NCBI RefSeq assembly: GCF_000373925.1 | Contig: NZ_KB892791.1 | Location: 1-42,831, forward strand | Length of the DNA: 42,831 bases | Source: Actinopolymorpha alba DSM 45243 | GTDB lineage: Bacteria; Actinomycetota; Actinomycetes; Propionibacteriales; Actinopolymorphaceae | Direction of reading: 5' to 3' | Part shown: piece by piece, positions 1 to 9,100 of the stretch | Position numbering within the stretch: position 1 is the first letter of the stretch | Layout of the letters: the number at the start of each line of letters is the position of its first letter | Program-made: the position numbers and the translations under genes | The notes under the pieces: generated by a model | The model's database searches: none | Told to the model about the DNA's origin: nothing | Seen by the model: only the letters and a program-made list of their open reading frames with translations

Positions 1-198
1 CCACTCGATCACATGGGAGGAATACAAACCCTCCCGGCGCAGGATGGCGCCCTTCTCACCGTTAGCGGCGCTCTCGTACTCAGCGACAATCGCCAGCTTG
101 TACTCCGGGCTGAACACCCGCCGGGACGGACGTGCCGCCGGGTCGCCCGCCGAGGTCGAAGCTGCGGGCCGGTCATCAGATGGGGTGGACACGTGCAC
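1..198 (-). mobile_element. IS3-type transposase (OrfA), N-terminal part, cut by window edge
   Basis: The minus strand reads without a stop from about 198 to base 1. It contains RVFSPEYKLAIVAEYE, directly followed by GEKGAILRREGLYSSHVIEW, the helix-turn-helix start of IS3-family OrfA transposases, which bind the element's ends. I place the start at GTG 198 because GGAG lies six bases upstream; GTG 192 is an alternative. An in-frame TGA lies further upstream, so this is the true N-terminal region. The rest of the element is outside the window. The IS end is probably near 240-250, just beyond the stop of the neighbouring short ORF. Confidence 0.85.
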
Positions 199-252
199 AA
201 GGATCTCCGATCCCGCCCTCGCTCAGGTAACCCGGGACTCACTCCGGGTGTC

Positions 253-465
253 TCACCTCAGCCTGACAAAGAGGGGTCCGGGCGCGAACCTCCGCGCACG
301 CGAGGCAGCGAACTCCAGGTCAGTTGCCATCAGGACGTCCTCAGCGCATCGCTCGACAAGTAGGTTCAGCCGAAAGGCATCGTCCACCCATCGGCGCGTC
401 AGGGAATGTTGGGTAGCCAGGAAATAGCCGCCCAACTCCTGCGCCGTCGGAACGCTTGAATCCAT
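253..465 (-). CDS. Hypothetical protein, possibly cut short by the IS insertion
   Basis: A 70-residue ORF starting MDSSVPTAQELGG with a plausible amino-acid mix for a soluble protein and moderately high GC3. I recognise no family. No clear ribosome binding site precedes the ATG. Its stop lies within a few bases of where the end of the neighbouring IS3-type element should be, so it may be the N-terminal stub of a longer gene interrupted by that element. It could also be spurious. Confidence 0.3.
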   Translation of the reverse strand: MDSSVPTAQELGGYFLATQHSLTRRWVDDAFRLNLLVERCAEDVLMATDLEFAASRARRFAPGPLFVRLR

Positions 466-610
466 GCGCGGAAGGCTAGCCGAACCTGCTGCCTGGCCAA
501 GGTTCTGATGCCGTACGAGGGCAACGGCTACGCCCCGACCCTGGCTGCGCTTGCGGAACCGCCGGGCATACTGATGGCCGTGGCCTGAGACCTGCTGGAG
601 GATGCGCGGT

Positions 611-1024
611 ATGAAGCTCGATCAGAATCTTGTCGATGCAGCGAGAGCCCTGCTTGTTGCCCGCTACGGCGAGGCAGGCTGGGGTGGCGCCGCCGCGATG
701 TACACGGCTACCGGTAGCGTTCTTACCAGCGTCTTCGTGGAGGCATTGAGCGACTCTGCTGGCCTGTGCATCGAGACCGGAGCGATCGCTGAGGCGCACA
801 AACTGAACGAACCAATCACAGCCTCTGCCTGCGTAGTCAGGGATGATAATTCGCCGACCATCCGTGTCCTCGCGTCCTGTGGAACGTGCATGGAACGCCT
901 GCGCTTCTGGGGCCCAGAGGTCGAGATCGCCGTCCCAGAGGAGAAAGCGCCAGGTGACTGGCGGGCGTACCGGCTCACCGAACTCCAGCCCCGTTGGTGG
1001 GGCAGCTCTTACGGAGCGAGATAG
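611..1024 (+). CDS. Cytidine/blasticidin-deaminase-like protein
   Basis: A 137-residue protein of the zinc-dependent cytidine deaminase fold. The metal-site signature is visible as Cys53-x-Glu55 (CIETGAIAEA) and Cys90-x-x-Cys93 (SCGTC), the C-x-E / C-x-x-C arrangement of the family; its size matches small deaminases such as blasticidin-S deaminase. The expected reaction is hydrolytic deamination of a cytosine-containing nucleoside or related compound; the substrate cannot be told. I start at ATG 611 rather than 602 because GGAGG ends at 601, giving nine bases of spacing to 611 and none to 602. It stands alone and converges on the tail-like operon. The C-terminus (RWWGSSYGAR) is short and atypical. 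Confidence 0.8.
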   Translation: MKLDQNLVDAARALLVARYGEAGWGGAAAMYTATGSVLTSVFVEALSDSAGLCIETGAIAEAHKLNEPITASACVVRDDNSPTIRVLASCGTCMERLRFWGPEVEIAVPEEKAPGDWRAYRLTELQPRWWGSSYGAR

Positions 1025-1233
1025 GCGAACTCTCTGGGAGGAGCCCTGGTGTCCTCCGGATACGAACACGACAGTATGGCGTTCATGGCCGATCCGAGCA
1101 TCCGAATGGTTGCGTACGATCCTGAACCGCTTCGATTCAGGAGATCATGGATCGGGCTCGGACGGAGCGAGGCCCGCCACCGATGCCAGTCTGGGAGAGG
1201 ACTGGGCAATGAGCACCTGGCCCTCCCAAGCCG

Positions 1234-4200
1234 TCACAGCAGGGCGGAAACGAAGCGCCCACGGGTGCGGACGAGCTCGGCCGCTGCCGCGATGAGGGCG
1301 GCGGCCGAGCGTTCGGACACGGCGGGTAGGGCCGCGACGACGCGGACGTCGGCGCCGGCGAGGCCGACCACATCCCGGATGCCGGCGGCCTCGAGTACCT
1401 CCGCCCGCTTCGGGCCGATGCCCCTGATGTCGGTGATGGGTACGTCGACCCGGGTGCGCACCACCAACGCCGGGCCGCTCGTCCCCCTTCGGTCCAGGGT
1501 GCGGTAGCGAGGCAGGTCCACGGCCTCCGCGGATCCGGCCAGGCGCCCGCCGAGCCGGATCCTGCTCGCACCACACGTCGGGCAGGCCGACACCGTTGCA
1601 GGCCGCCCGGCGCCAGTGACCACAGGGACGGGACGACGGGCCGGCCGATGCTCACCACAGGAGCAGCAGTAGCACCCGTCGGGGTCGCCGGCCGGGCTCG
1701 CGGGGCACAGCCCGCCCGGCGGTGTCGGCGCCTGTTGCGGCGTGCCGTGGTCGAGCCGGACCGTCACTCCGGACACCGCCAGGTCGCCGGGCGCCTCGGA
1801 CACGAAGCGCACCGCGACCTCGGCCGGGTCGCTCACGGTCAGGCTGAGCGCGGCAAGCTCGACCGACCCACCCGACGGTACGACGATCCGCAGTTCGCCC
1901 TCGACAGCGTTCGCGGGCACCTCGCCCGACCGTGCGCGGTCGTCGAAGTCCAGCGGATCGAGGGCGAGTCGCGCCGGGGCGCCCAGCGGGGCACCGGTCT
2001 CGTCGGCGAACGCCAGCTCGACCGCGGCGCCCGGACTCGACACCCGGGCGGTTGCGTGCAGGTCGAAGTGCTGCCCGGCGGCGAGTGTGACCGGCTGCGT
2101 GACGACGGCGTCGACGGGACCGCCGTTGGTGACGGTGACGCCCACACCGACCGGTGTCACCGTGGCGGTCGGGGACGGTGACTGCCACGTCGCGACGCTC
2201 AGCTCGGCAGATCCGGCCAGGGTGACGTGGTCGACCAGCATCGCGCCTTCTCCGGTGGCGAACCGGACCTCGACCTGGACGGCCCCGGGTGGCGAGGTGA
2301 CGACCAGATCGTGTCGCGGTACCCGCTGCAGCGTGCTGCGCTCGCCGGTGTCGAAGACCTCGACGTCGATCCTGTCGGTCCGCCCGACGGTGCAGTCGCC
2401 GCCGCGCCAGATCAGCTGCCCGGTCGCACCCTCGGCCAGCGCGATGCCGTCGAAGCCGAACCGGTAGCGGGTGGCCCCGGTCGCCGACACGACCTGCGAC
2501 ATCGCGGCCGGCTGCAGCGGCGACTTCGCGCCGTCCTCAGCCGCGGTCCTGCGGGAGAAGCGGTTGACCTGGCCGAGCAGCGCGAACACCTCGCCGGTGC
2601 TGGGCAGGCACACCGGGCGGACCTCGCCGGCGGTGAGTTCCCAGTCCGTCGGTTGCGCGGCACCGATGCCGATCAACACGACGTCGAGCGCGCGGGCGCG
2701 GGTGACGGCGGCGTACGCACCCGTCGGGGCGATCACGACGTCCGCGTCACCCGCGGCCGTGTCCACCTGCGTGCTGGTCTTCGTGAGCACCCGGCGGCGC
2801 GGGTCGAGCGCCAGCACCGGTCCGTCCTGGACGATCAGCGCGACCTCCCCGGCCGGGTCCATCGCCAGGCACTGCGCGTCGACGCCTTTGCCGAGCGACA
2901 CCGTGGTGATCGGTCGGAGGTCGGTGGCCCTCAGCACCGTCACGGCGCCCGGCGTGAGGACGAGCACCTGGTCGCCGGCCGGGGTGACGGTGAGGTCGCG
3001 GGCGCCAGACGGTGCCGACACCGAAGTGGAGCCGCCAGCACCGAGCGCGGACTGGTCGGCGTACGCGTGCAGGCTCGAAGCCTCCTCGATGCCGGTGAGC
3101 ACGTAGAGCCGCCCGTCCGTGCCGACGGCCTGCGTCGCCCGGACCGCGTTGATGGTGTCGACCGGCTGGGCGGCCCAGTCCAGGTCGGCGCCGCCGGCCG
3201 CGGCCGCGAGGGCGCTCCAGGTGACGAACCGGACGACCGCCGCTCCGTCCCCGGCACCGAGCAAGTAGACGCCGGTGCCGTCCGGCGACGCCGTCACCTC
3301 GGTCGGGCGCTCCGGCACCGGTATGGGGGTGCCGACCGGTCGGCCGGCCACCAGGTCGACGAGCACCAGCGCGGCGCCGATCGTCGCGCCGGGGATCTCG
3401 CCCATGTTGGCGGCGGCGACCAGGGCCCTGCGGCCGGAGGGGTCGACGGCCAGCGAGACGGGTGTGCCGGCGCCGAGGCGGGCGTCGTACTCGACCTGCC
3501 GGCACAGTACGTCGAACGCGACCAGTCGCATCCCGTCCTCGCCACGGGCACCGGCGTAGAGCGTCCCTCCGTCCGGCGCGAACGCCACCGCCGAACGGAA
3601 CTCATACTGCTTCGACGGGACGCTGAGGGAGTTCGTGCCGGCCAGCCCGGTGCCGACGCGGTACCACTCGGCGAAGTCGCCGTTCGCCACGTGCTCCGCG
3701 GACGGCGGCGTGCTCGAGCTACTCGCGACGGCGGTGTTCACGGCGTGCGCGACACCGTCGAAGGACAGGTCGACGTCCACCGTGCCCTGTGCGGCGAACT
3801 GCTGCAGCGGGACCGCGACCTCGCCGGCGCCGGACCCGACCCGCAGCTCCAGCGGCATCGTGAACGTCCTGGTCGTCTGCCGCAGCCGGAGCAACCCGCC
3901 ACGGTCGCCTGGCACCGCGCGCCACGACAGGCCGCCGTCGGCGGTCCGCTGCAGCACCGGCTCGCCGCTGCCGGCGACGACGGCCCCCCAGGTGGCGGAC
4001 CCGTCGCGGGCCTGGAGTACCAGCCAGCGCCGGACGCCGCCGGCGAGTTCGAGCTCCTCCGGCAGCGCGACGTTGAGCCAGGTCGGGCTGCCGGCCTGGT
4101 CGCGGCTGAGGACCAGCTCAGCGGGGCGGGACAGCAACGACGTGCGGCCGGGTTTGCCGTCGAGGTCGTCGACCAGGTCGACGGCGAGCCTGACCTGGGC

Positions 4201-5175
4201 GGTGACGGCGGTCAGCAGCAGGTCGACCGAGCTCGCCACCAACGAGTCCGGGAGTACGAACGCGTGCGCCAGTGGCCCGTCCGCGGTCAGCGGGACCTGC
4301 TCGGCGGCGGTCGCCGTGACCGGTCCGTACACCACGGTGCTGGACTCGAACGCGCCCTGCGCCCGGCCCGTCGTCGCACCCGCTACGGCGACCATGCCGG
4401 GTGGAACGGCGACGCTCAGCGCCGATCCGGCCGACGCCGGCTCCCCGCCGTACGCGTACGGAACGTGGACCCTGCCCAGTCCGGGCGGCATCGCGTCGAC
4501 GGCGACGGTGAAGTCGACCTCCAGCGTGAGGTCGAGCCGGGCGATGCTGTCGGAGTGCACCACGAACGGTACGACGAGCACTCCGTCCTCCACCGCGAGC
4601 TCTGGCAGCATCGCGTTCAGCACGGCGGAGAAGTCCGGCGTCGTGACCGGGGTGACCAGGTCGCCCAGGTGAGTGAAGAACACCGGGCCGCCCTGGACCG
4701 CGACGGTGAGGTTGCTCGGCGGCGAGGCCACCTTCAGCGCGTCGATGTCGGCGCCGGCGTGCGCGACCCGCAGCCCGGTGACGGTCAGGCCGGGCAGGTC
4801 CATGGTGTCGCTCACCGCGAGCGCCGTGGTGCCGCCGAGCCCTCCGGCCGCGTCGACCCCGAGGTATCCGCCCCCGAGGTCGACCAGCAACGTGCCACCG
4901 ACGAGGCTCGACCCGGCGAGCGAGGCGAGCTTGCGGCGGGCGTGCAGGTCGATCTCCACCGCGTTGACGCTGCGACTCTTGCTCGCCCCCCAGTCGCCGG
5001 CCGGGGTCGGGAACGCGATCGTCTCCAGGAAACGTCGGCCGGGATCGACGCTGTACGGCGCGACGGTCAGCACCGCGCGGCTGACCAGGGCACCGGACGG
5101 CAGCCGGCGCAGCACCAACTGCCGCTCACGTTCGAACGGCAGTTGCCGGCCGCTGTGCTCGGTGCGGACCCGCAT
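1234..5175 (-). CDS. Giant tail-fibre-like protein with beta-propeller, zinc-ribbon and helix-hairpin-helix regions
   Basis: A 1313-residue, beta-rich protein encoded last in the tail-like operon, where fibres usually sit. Residues 1-480 are beta-sandwich-like. Around 495 there is NGDFAEW, typical of carbohydrate-binding domain starts. Residues ~515-840 repeat segments such as AFAPDGGTLYAG and AVDPSGRRALVA, characteristic of a YVTN/WD-like beta-propeller. More beta domains follow to about 1150. The C-terminus is unusual: CYCCSCGEH (~1166) and CPTCGASR (~1197) could form a zinc ribbon, then DIRGIGPKRAEVLEAAGI (~1246) is a helix-hairpin-helix motif normally linked to DNA or protein binding. AGGGGAGAGG precedes ATG 5175. 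Role inferred: target recognition or cargo/partner attachment. No close family is recognised as a whole. Confidence 0.75.
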   Translation of the reverse strand: MRVRTEHSGRQLPFERERQLVLRRLPSGALVSRAVLTVAPYSVDPGRRFLETIAFPTPAGDWGASKSRSVNAVEIDLHARRKLASLAGSSLVGGTLLVDLGGGYLGVDAAGGLGGTTALAVSDTMDLPGLTVTGLRVAHAGADIDALKVASPPSNLTVAVQGGPVFFTHLGDLVTPVTTPDFSAVLNAMLPELAVEDGVLVVPFVVHSDSIARLDLTLEVDFTVAVDAMPPGLGRVHVPYAYGGEPASAGSALSVAVPPGMVAVAGATTGRAQGAFESSTVVYGPVTATAAEQVPLTADGPLAHAFVLPDSLVASSVDLLLTAVTAQVRLAVDLVDDLDGKPGRTSLLSRPAELVLSRDQAGSPTWLNVALPEELELAGGVRRWLVLQARDGSATWGAVVAGSGEPVLQRTADGGLSWRAVPGDRGGLLRLRQTTRTFTMPLELRVGSGAGEVAVPLQQFAAQGTVDVDLSFDGVAHAVNTAVASSSSTPPSAEHVANGDFAEWYRVGTGLAGTNSLSVPSKQYEFRSAVAFAPDGGTLYAGARGEDGMRLVAFDVLCRQVEYDARLGAGTPVSLAVDPSGRRALVAAANMGEIPGATIGAALVLVDLVAGRPVGTPIPVPERPTEVTASPDGTGVYLLGAGDGAAVVRFVTWSALAAAAGGADLDWAAQPVDTINAVRATQAVGTDGRLYVLTGIEEASSLHAYADQSALGAGGSTSVSAPSGARDLTVTPAGDQVLVLTPGAVTVLRATDLRPITTVSLGKGVDAQCLAMDPAGEVALIVQDGPVLALDPRRRVLTKTSTQVDTAAGDADVVIAPTGAYAAVTRARALDVVLIGIGAAQPTDWELTAGEVRPVCLPSTGEVFALLGQVNRFSRRTAAEDGAKSPLQPAAMSQVVSATGATRYRFGFDGIALAEGATGQLIWRGGDCTVGRTDRIDVEVFDTGERSTLQRVPRHDLVVTSPPGAVQVEVRFATGEGAMLVDHVTLAGSAELSVATWQSPSPTATVTPVGVGVTVTNGGPVDAVVTQPVTLAAGQHFDLHATARVSSPGAAVELAFADETGAPLGAPARLALDPLDFDDRARSGEVPANAVEGELRIVVPSGGSVELAALSLTVSDPAEVAVRFVSEAPGDLAVSGVTVRLDHGTPQQAPTPPGGLCPASPAGDPDGCYCCSCGEHRPARRPVPVVTGAGRPATVSACPTCGASRIRLGGRLAGSAEAVDLPRYRTLDRRGTSGPALVVRTRVDVPITDIRGIGPKRAEVLEAAGIRDVVGLAGADVRVVAALPAVSERSAAALIAAAAELVRTRGRFVSALL

Positions 5176-5209
5176 CGTCCTCTCCCCTCAGCTCGGACTG
5201 TCCCTGCGA

Positions 5210-6160
5210 TCAGACCTTGAGCAGGACCATCACCTTGAGCTCGTGGTCGAACTCGTTCTCGCCGATGTAGCCGCGCGCTGCGGTCTCGGCACCCGGGTCG
5301 TGCGGTGCCGTGTCGCCCTCGAACCAGATGCCGGTGCGGTTGTTGTCGAGGTGCTGCACGAACACGTTCGCCGGCCGCGGGAACCGCTGCTCGCCCTGAG
5401 GCCCGGTGACCTCGAAGTTGACACTCTTACGCGGCCGGACGTGGAAGACGAGGTCGTTCCAGTCGCCCTTCTCCTTGAGCTGCCGGACGCTTTGCTGGTC
5501 CTTGCAGCAGCGTTCGAACCACGGCGAGTGGCAGTACTGGTCGTCGCCGAACTGGTCGTTGGGCTCGCGGAAGAAGGCCTTCCAGAACTCGACCTCGAGG
5601 TCGTCGAGGCTGGTGGTGTCGGTGTAGGGCACGTCGTAGCGGGTCAGCATGTCGGCGAACGGGATGCCGACCTCGGGGAAGTCCTTCGGCTGGATGTCGA
5701 TGGAACGCCGGGTGCCGTTCTCGTCGGTGACCCGCACCCGGCGCTCGTCGGAGTGGCACAGGTAGAACGTCGCGAACGCCGGGCGGGTCTCGTCGTCCTC
5801 GCGGCAGACGACTTCGAAGTACTCGAGCTTGTAGACGTCGACGATCGGCGCGCTGCCGAGGTCGTGCTGGAGCTCGCTGACTTCGCCGGACTTGAGGATC
5901 CTGAACACCTGCTGGTAGCCGGTGCGGCCGCGGATCTGGTCGAGCACCCGCCTGGTCACCTCGGCGGTCAGGTCGTCGAGGTCCTTGCCGTTCAGGTGGC
6001 TCGCGTCGTCCGCGCTGGCAACGTGCGTGACGCCGTCGGCGGCCGCCTGCGACGTGGCCCGGATGTCGTCGTGGATCTTGCGCTGCATGAGGTTCCAGGC
6101 CTCGGCGGTGAGCAGGTTGCCGGGGGCCTGTTCCACATACAGGTCGCTGTTCTCGGTCAT
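5210..6160 (-). CDS. Probable tail-fibre or fibre-adaptor protein
   Basis: A 316-residue soluble protein whose start overlaps the stop of the upstream gene (ATGA), so it is translationally coupled to the gpI-repeat protein. The N-terminus (LYVEQAPGNLLTAEAWNLMQRKI) resembles the attachment ends of phage tail fibres. The middle is acidic and aromatic-rich with a CC pair (WFERCCKD), and the C-terminus is beta-rich (ENEFDHELKVMVLLKV). No enzyme motif is visible. Position after baseplate J and gpI is where myophages encode fibres, which is the main basis for the call. Confidence 0.6.
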   Translation of the reverse strand: MTENSDLYVEQAPGNLLTAEAWNLMQRKIHDDIRATSQAAADGVTHVASADDASHLNGKDLDDLTAEVTRRVLDQIRGRTGYQQVFRILKSGEVSELQHDLGSAPIVDVYKLEYFEVVCREDDETRPAFATFYLCHSDERRVRVTDENGTRRSIDIQPKDFPEVGIPFADMLTRYDVPYTDTTSLDDLEVEFWKAFFREPNDQFGDDQYCHSPWFERCCKDQQSVRQLKEKGDWNDLVFHVRPRKSVNFEVTGPQGEQRFPRPANVFVQHLDNNRTGIWFEGDTAPHDPGAETAARGYIGENEFDHELKVMVLLKV

Positions 6161-9100
6161 GGTGTCGTTCCCTCCGCTTGGTCTCGCGTCACGTCGGCGT
6201 GCGTCCCGGCGGCCTTCGCGGTGCCGACGCCGACCGGTCCGGGGTGCAGCAGGTCGTCGGCCCTGGTCGGCAGCGGCGGGCCGAACACCGTCTGCCGGGC
6301 GGACTCGAACCGTCCACCGGGGTAGCTGATCTCCAGGTCGTAGATGGCCGGGCCGGACGCCCGTCCGGTGAGCTCGATGTCGTTGCCGAACGCGCCTTCC
6401 TCGGCCGCGTGCAGCTCCAGGAAGCCCGGCGACAGCCCCGGCTCGGACAGGTACATCCGAGCGGCCACCCCGGGCCGGCCGCCGCTCAACCGGACCGGGT
6501 CGCGGAACGGCAGGGCGACCGGCTCCCAGCCGATCGGCACCGCCGGCACCGGCTGGGATATGGCCTCGACCAGCTTCGACTCGGTGTTGATCCGGCGGAC
6601 CAGGTAGTCAGGGTCACCGATCGGCTCGGTGACCACCTGGCTGATCCGCTCCGGCTCGCCGCTGCCGAACCGTCCCTCGCCGAAGGCCGCGCCGAACCGA
6701 GGATCCAGCTCGGCCGGCAGGTTGACGGTCAGCGCGCCGGCGGCATGCTCGTCCCACCGCGCCGTCAGCTCGGCGGTCGCTTCGTGCGGCCCGTCAGCGA
6801 ACACCGCGTCCGCCCCGTCCACGGCCGGCCCGAACCGGCTGAGGTCGAAGACGGCGTCCTCTCTGCACGGCCCGCCCGCGAAGCGGTCGGCGTCGAGCAC
6901 CACGCTGTCGAACCGCGCCGCCCGGCACTCGGAGAAGCTCCAGGCGTTGGTGCCCCGGCGTACGACGAGCACGCCCGTCCCGGCCGTCTCGATCCGATCC
7001 CTCGGCACCGTCCGCGTCGCGCCGTTCTCCGTCACCGTCACGACAGGTACGCCGTCCGGGCCGAGTTCGATCGTCAGTGACCCGCCGGCGCCGACCGCCT
7101 CGCGGACCCGAAGCGACCAACCCGCCGCGGGATGCGCGATCCGTGGGCTCGCGACGCCACCAACGGTGCTGATCTCGATCCGGCCGGGCACGCCGGCGGC
7201 ACCGTCGTTGGTGAACGTCGTCACGCTCCCGTGGCCGACCGGCGCGGTCACGCTCGCCGGCACCGCCGGGTACTCGACGAGTTCCAGGAACCGCAGCGGC
7301 AGTACCTCGACCGAGCTGTCCGGTCCCTCGGTCGGCGACACCAGCCGAATCCGGTGGTCCGGGCCGACCCGCGCTACCCCAGGCAGCGCGTCGTCGATGG
7401 CGGCCACGATCTCCTCGAGCAGCGTCGCCGACGGGGTCACACCGCTCACGTCGACGTCGAACGGCGGCCCGCCGTCCACGGACAGCCTCAGCACCGACCG
7501 GGTGCCGAGGTCGACGGGCTGGAGCAGGTCGGCGGTGCCGTCCAGGGTCGCGTGCGTCGGTGCGGTGCCGGTGGCGGTGATCCCGGCGACCCCGAAGAAC
7601 AACGGCGCGGCGTCACCGGCACCGGTGCGTCGTACCTCGACGCTGCTTCCTGGGCCGGTGGTCGCGGACGTGATCCGCACCGAGAGGCCGCCCGGGATGA
7701 CCGCGGTCGCGGCCGTCGCCGTCGTCGCGGCGTTGACCGCGGCGGCGATCTCGCCGGCGGTGACAGCGGATCGGGTGGCGGCGCTCCTGGTCAGGTCGAC
7801 CGTCACCGGGACGCCGGCATCCACGACGACGGTGAGCTGGTCGGCGGTGCTGAGGTCGGCGCCTGCGGTCAGGTCGACCGTCCCGGTGAGCTCGGCCGCG
7901 GTCGCCGCGCGGCCCTGGTAGGTGCGGGGGGCGGGCACGCCGAGCAGGGCGGCGGTGACATCCGATCCCGCCGTGGGTACTTCGATGTCCAGCCGGGCGC
8001 CGGCTCCCGTGGTCGGCGAGGTGAGGATCAGGTGGGTGCCGTCGTGTGCGGCGACCTGGGCACCGAGCGTCTGGTTGACCAACGCCGCGAGCTGGCTGAG
8101 GCCGCGGGTGCTGGTCGCCGTACCTTCTCCGATCGGTACGTCCACCAGCGCCGCACCGTCGACTCCCAGGCGTAGGGCGGCGTCGGCTGGCACCGAGGCC
8201 CCGGCGGACAGGTCGACGAGCCCGACGAGGCGCACTCCCCCGGCGGCGGCACCCGTGACCGTCTGCGGGGCGACGCCCAGTGCGCGGTCGAGGGCGTCGC
8301 GACTGCGCGGTGGCTCCAATGCGATCACCGAGTCCGCACCGGCGGCCGGCGACACCAGCGAGATCGTCCGTCCGTCGGTCAAGGCGATCGGCACACCGAG
8401 CGTGGTGTTGACCGCCTCGACGATCTCGGCCGGAGTGGTGGCCCGCGGCCGCGGTCCGGCACAGTCCACCTCGACCGGCTCCGCGGCGCCGAGGCCGATC
8501 CGCAGGTAGCGGTTGACAGTGAGGTCGGCCCCTGCGCTCAGGTCGGTGTGGCCGAGGATCCGTGCGGCGGTTGACGGCGCCCCGGTCGCACCGCCCGTCG
8601 TGAAGCCGAACACGGTTCCGGCGGCGTCGTCGGTGACCGTGGCGCGGGTGACGAACCGGCGCCGGTCGGTCCGCACCAGCGGGCTGACGACGATACTTCC
8701 GCCGGCACCGTCGGTGGGCGACACCAGGATCAGCCGGGCACCGTCCTCGGTCGCGACCGTGGCGCCGAGGCCGGCGTTCACCGCGTCGCTGAGTTCCTGC
8801 ACGGTGACAGCGGAGGGGGCCGCCGCCGCTGACCGCAGGTCGATCGTGACCGGCGGCGCACCGTCGACGGACAGCGACAGCAGGTGCCGCGCCGACAGGT
8901 CCACCGCGCCGGACAGGTCTTCCAGGCCGGTGAAACTCGCGGTGGAACGCTCGACGCCGGTGGCCGTACGCGACCGCAGTCCGAGCACCGGCTCAGCGGC
9001 GTCGCCGTCCACCTCCTCCAGCACCAGCCGGCCGATGCCGCCGGGAGTCGACGAGGTCAACGTGAGAAGGCTGCCGTCGTGCGAGGCGACCGCGTCGTCG

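Noticed and set aside
2227-5220. Long plus-strand open frames opposite the fibre gene (for example a 997-codon frame) and similar long frames opposite other tail genes
   Set aside because: They are Arg/Gly/Val-rich mirror images of high-GC codons, lack ribosome binding sites and domains, and lie entirely inside a well-supported gene on the other strand.
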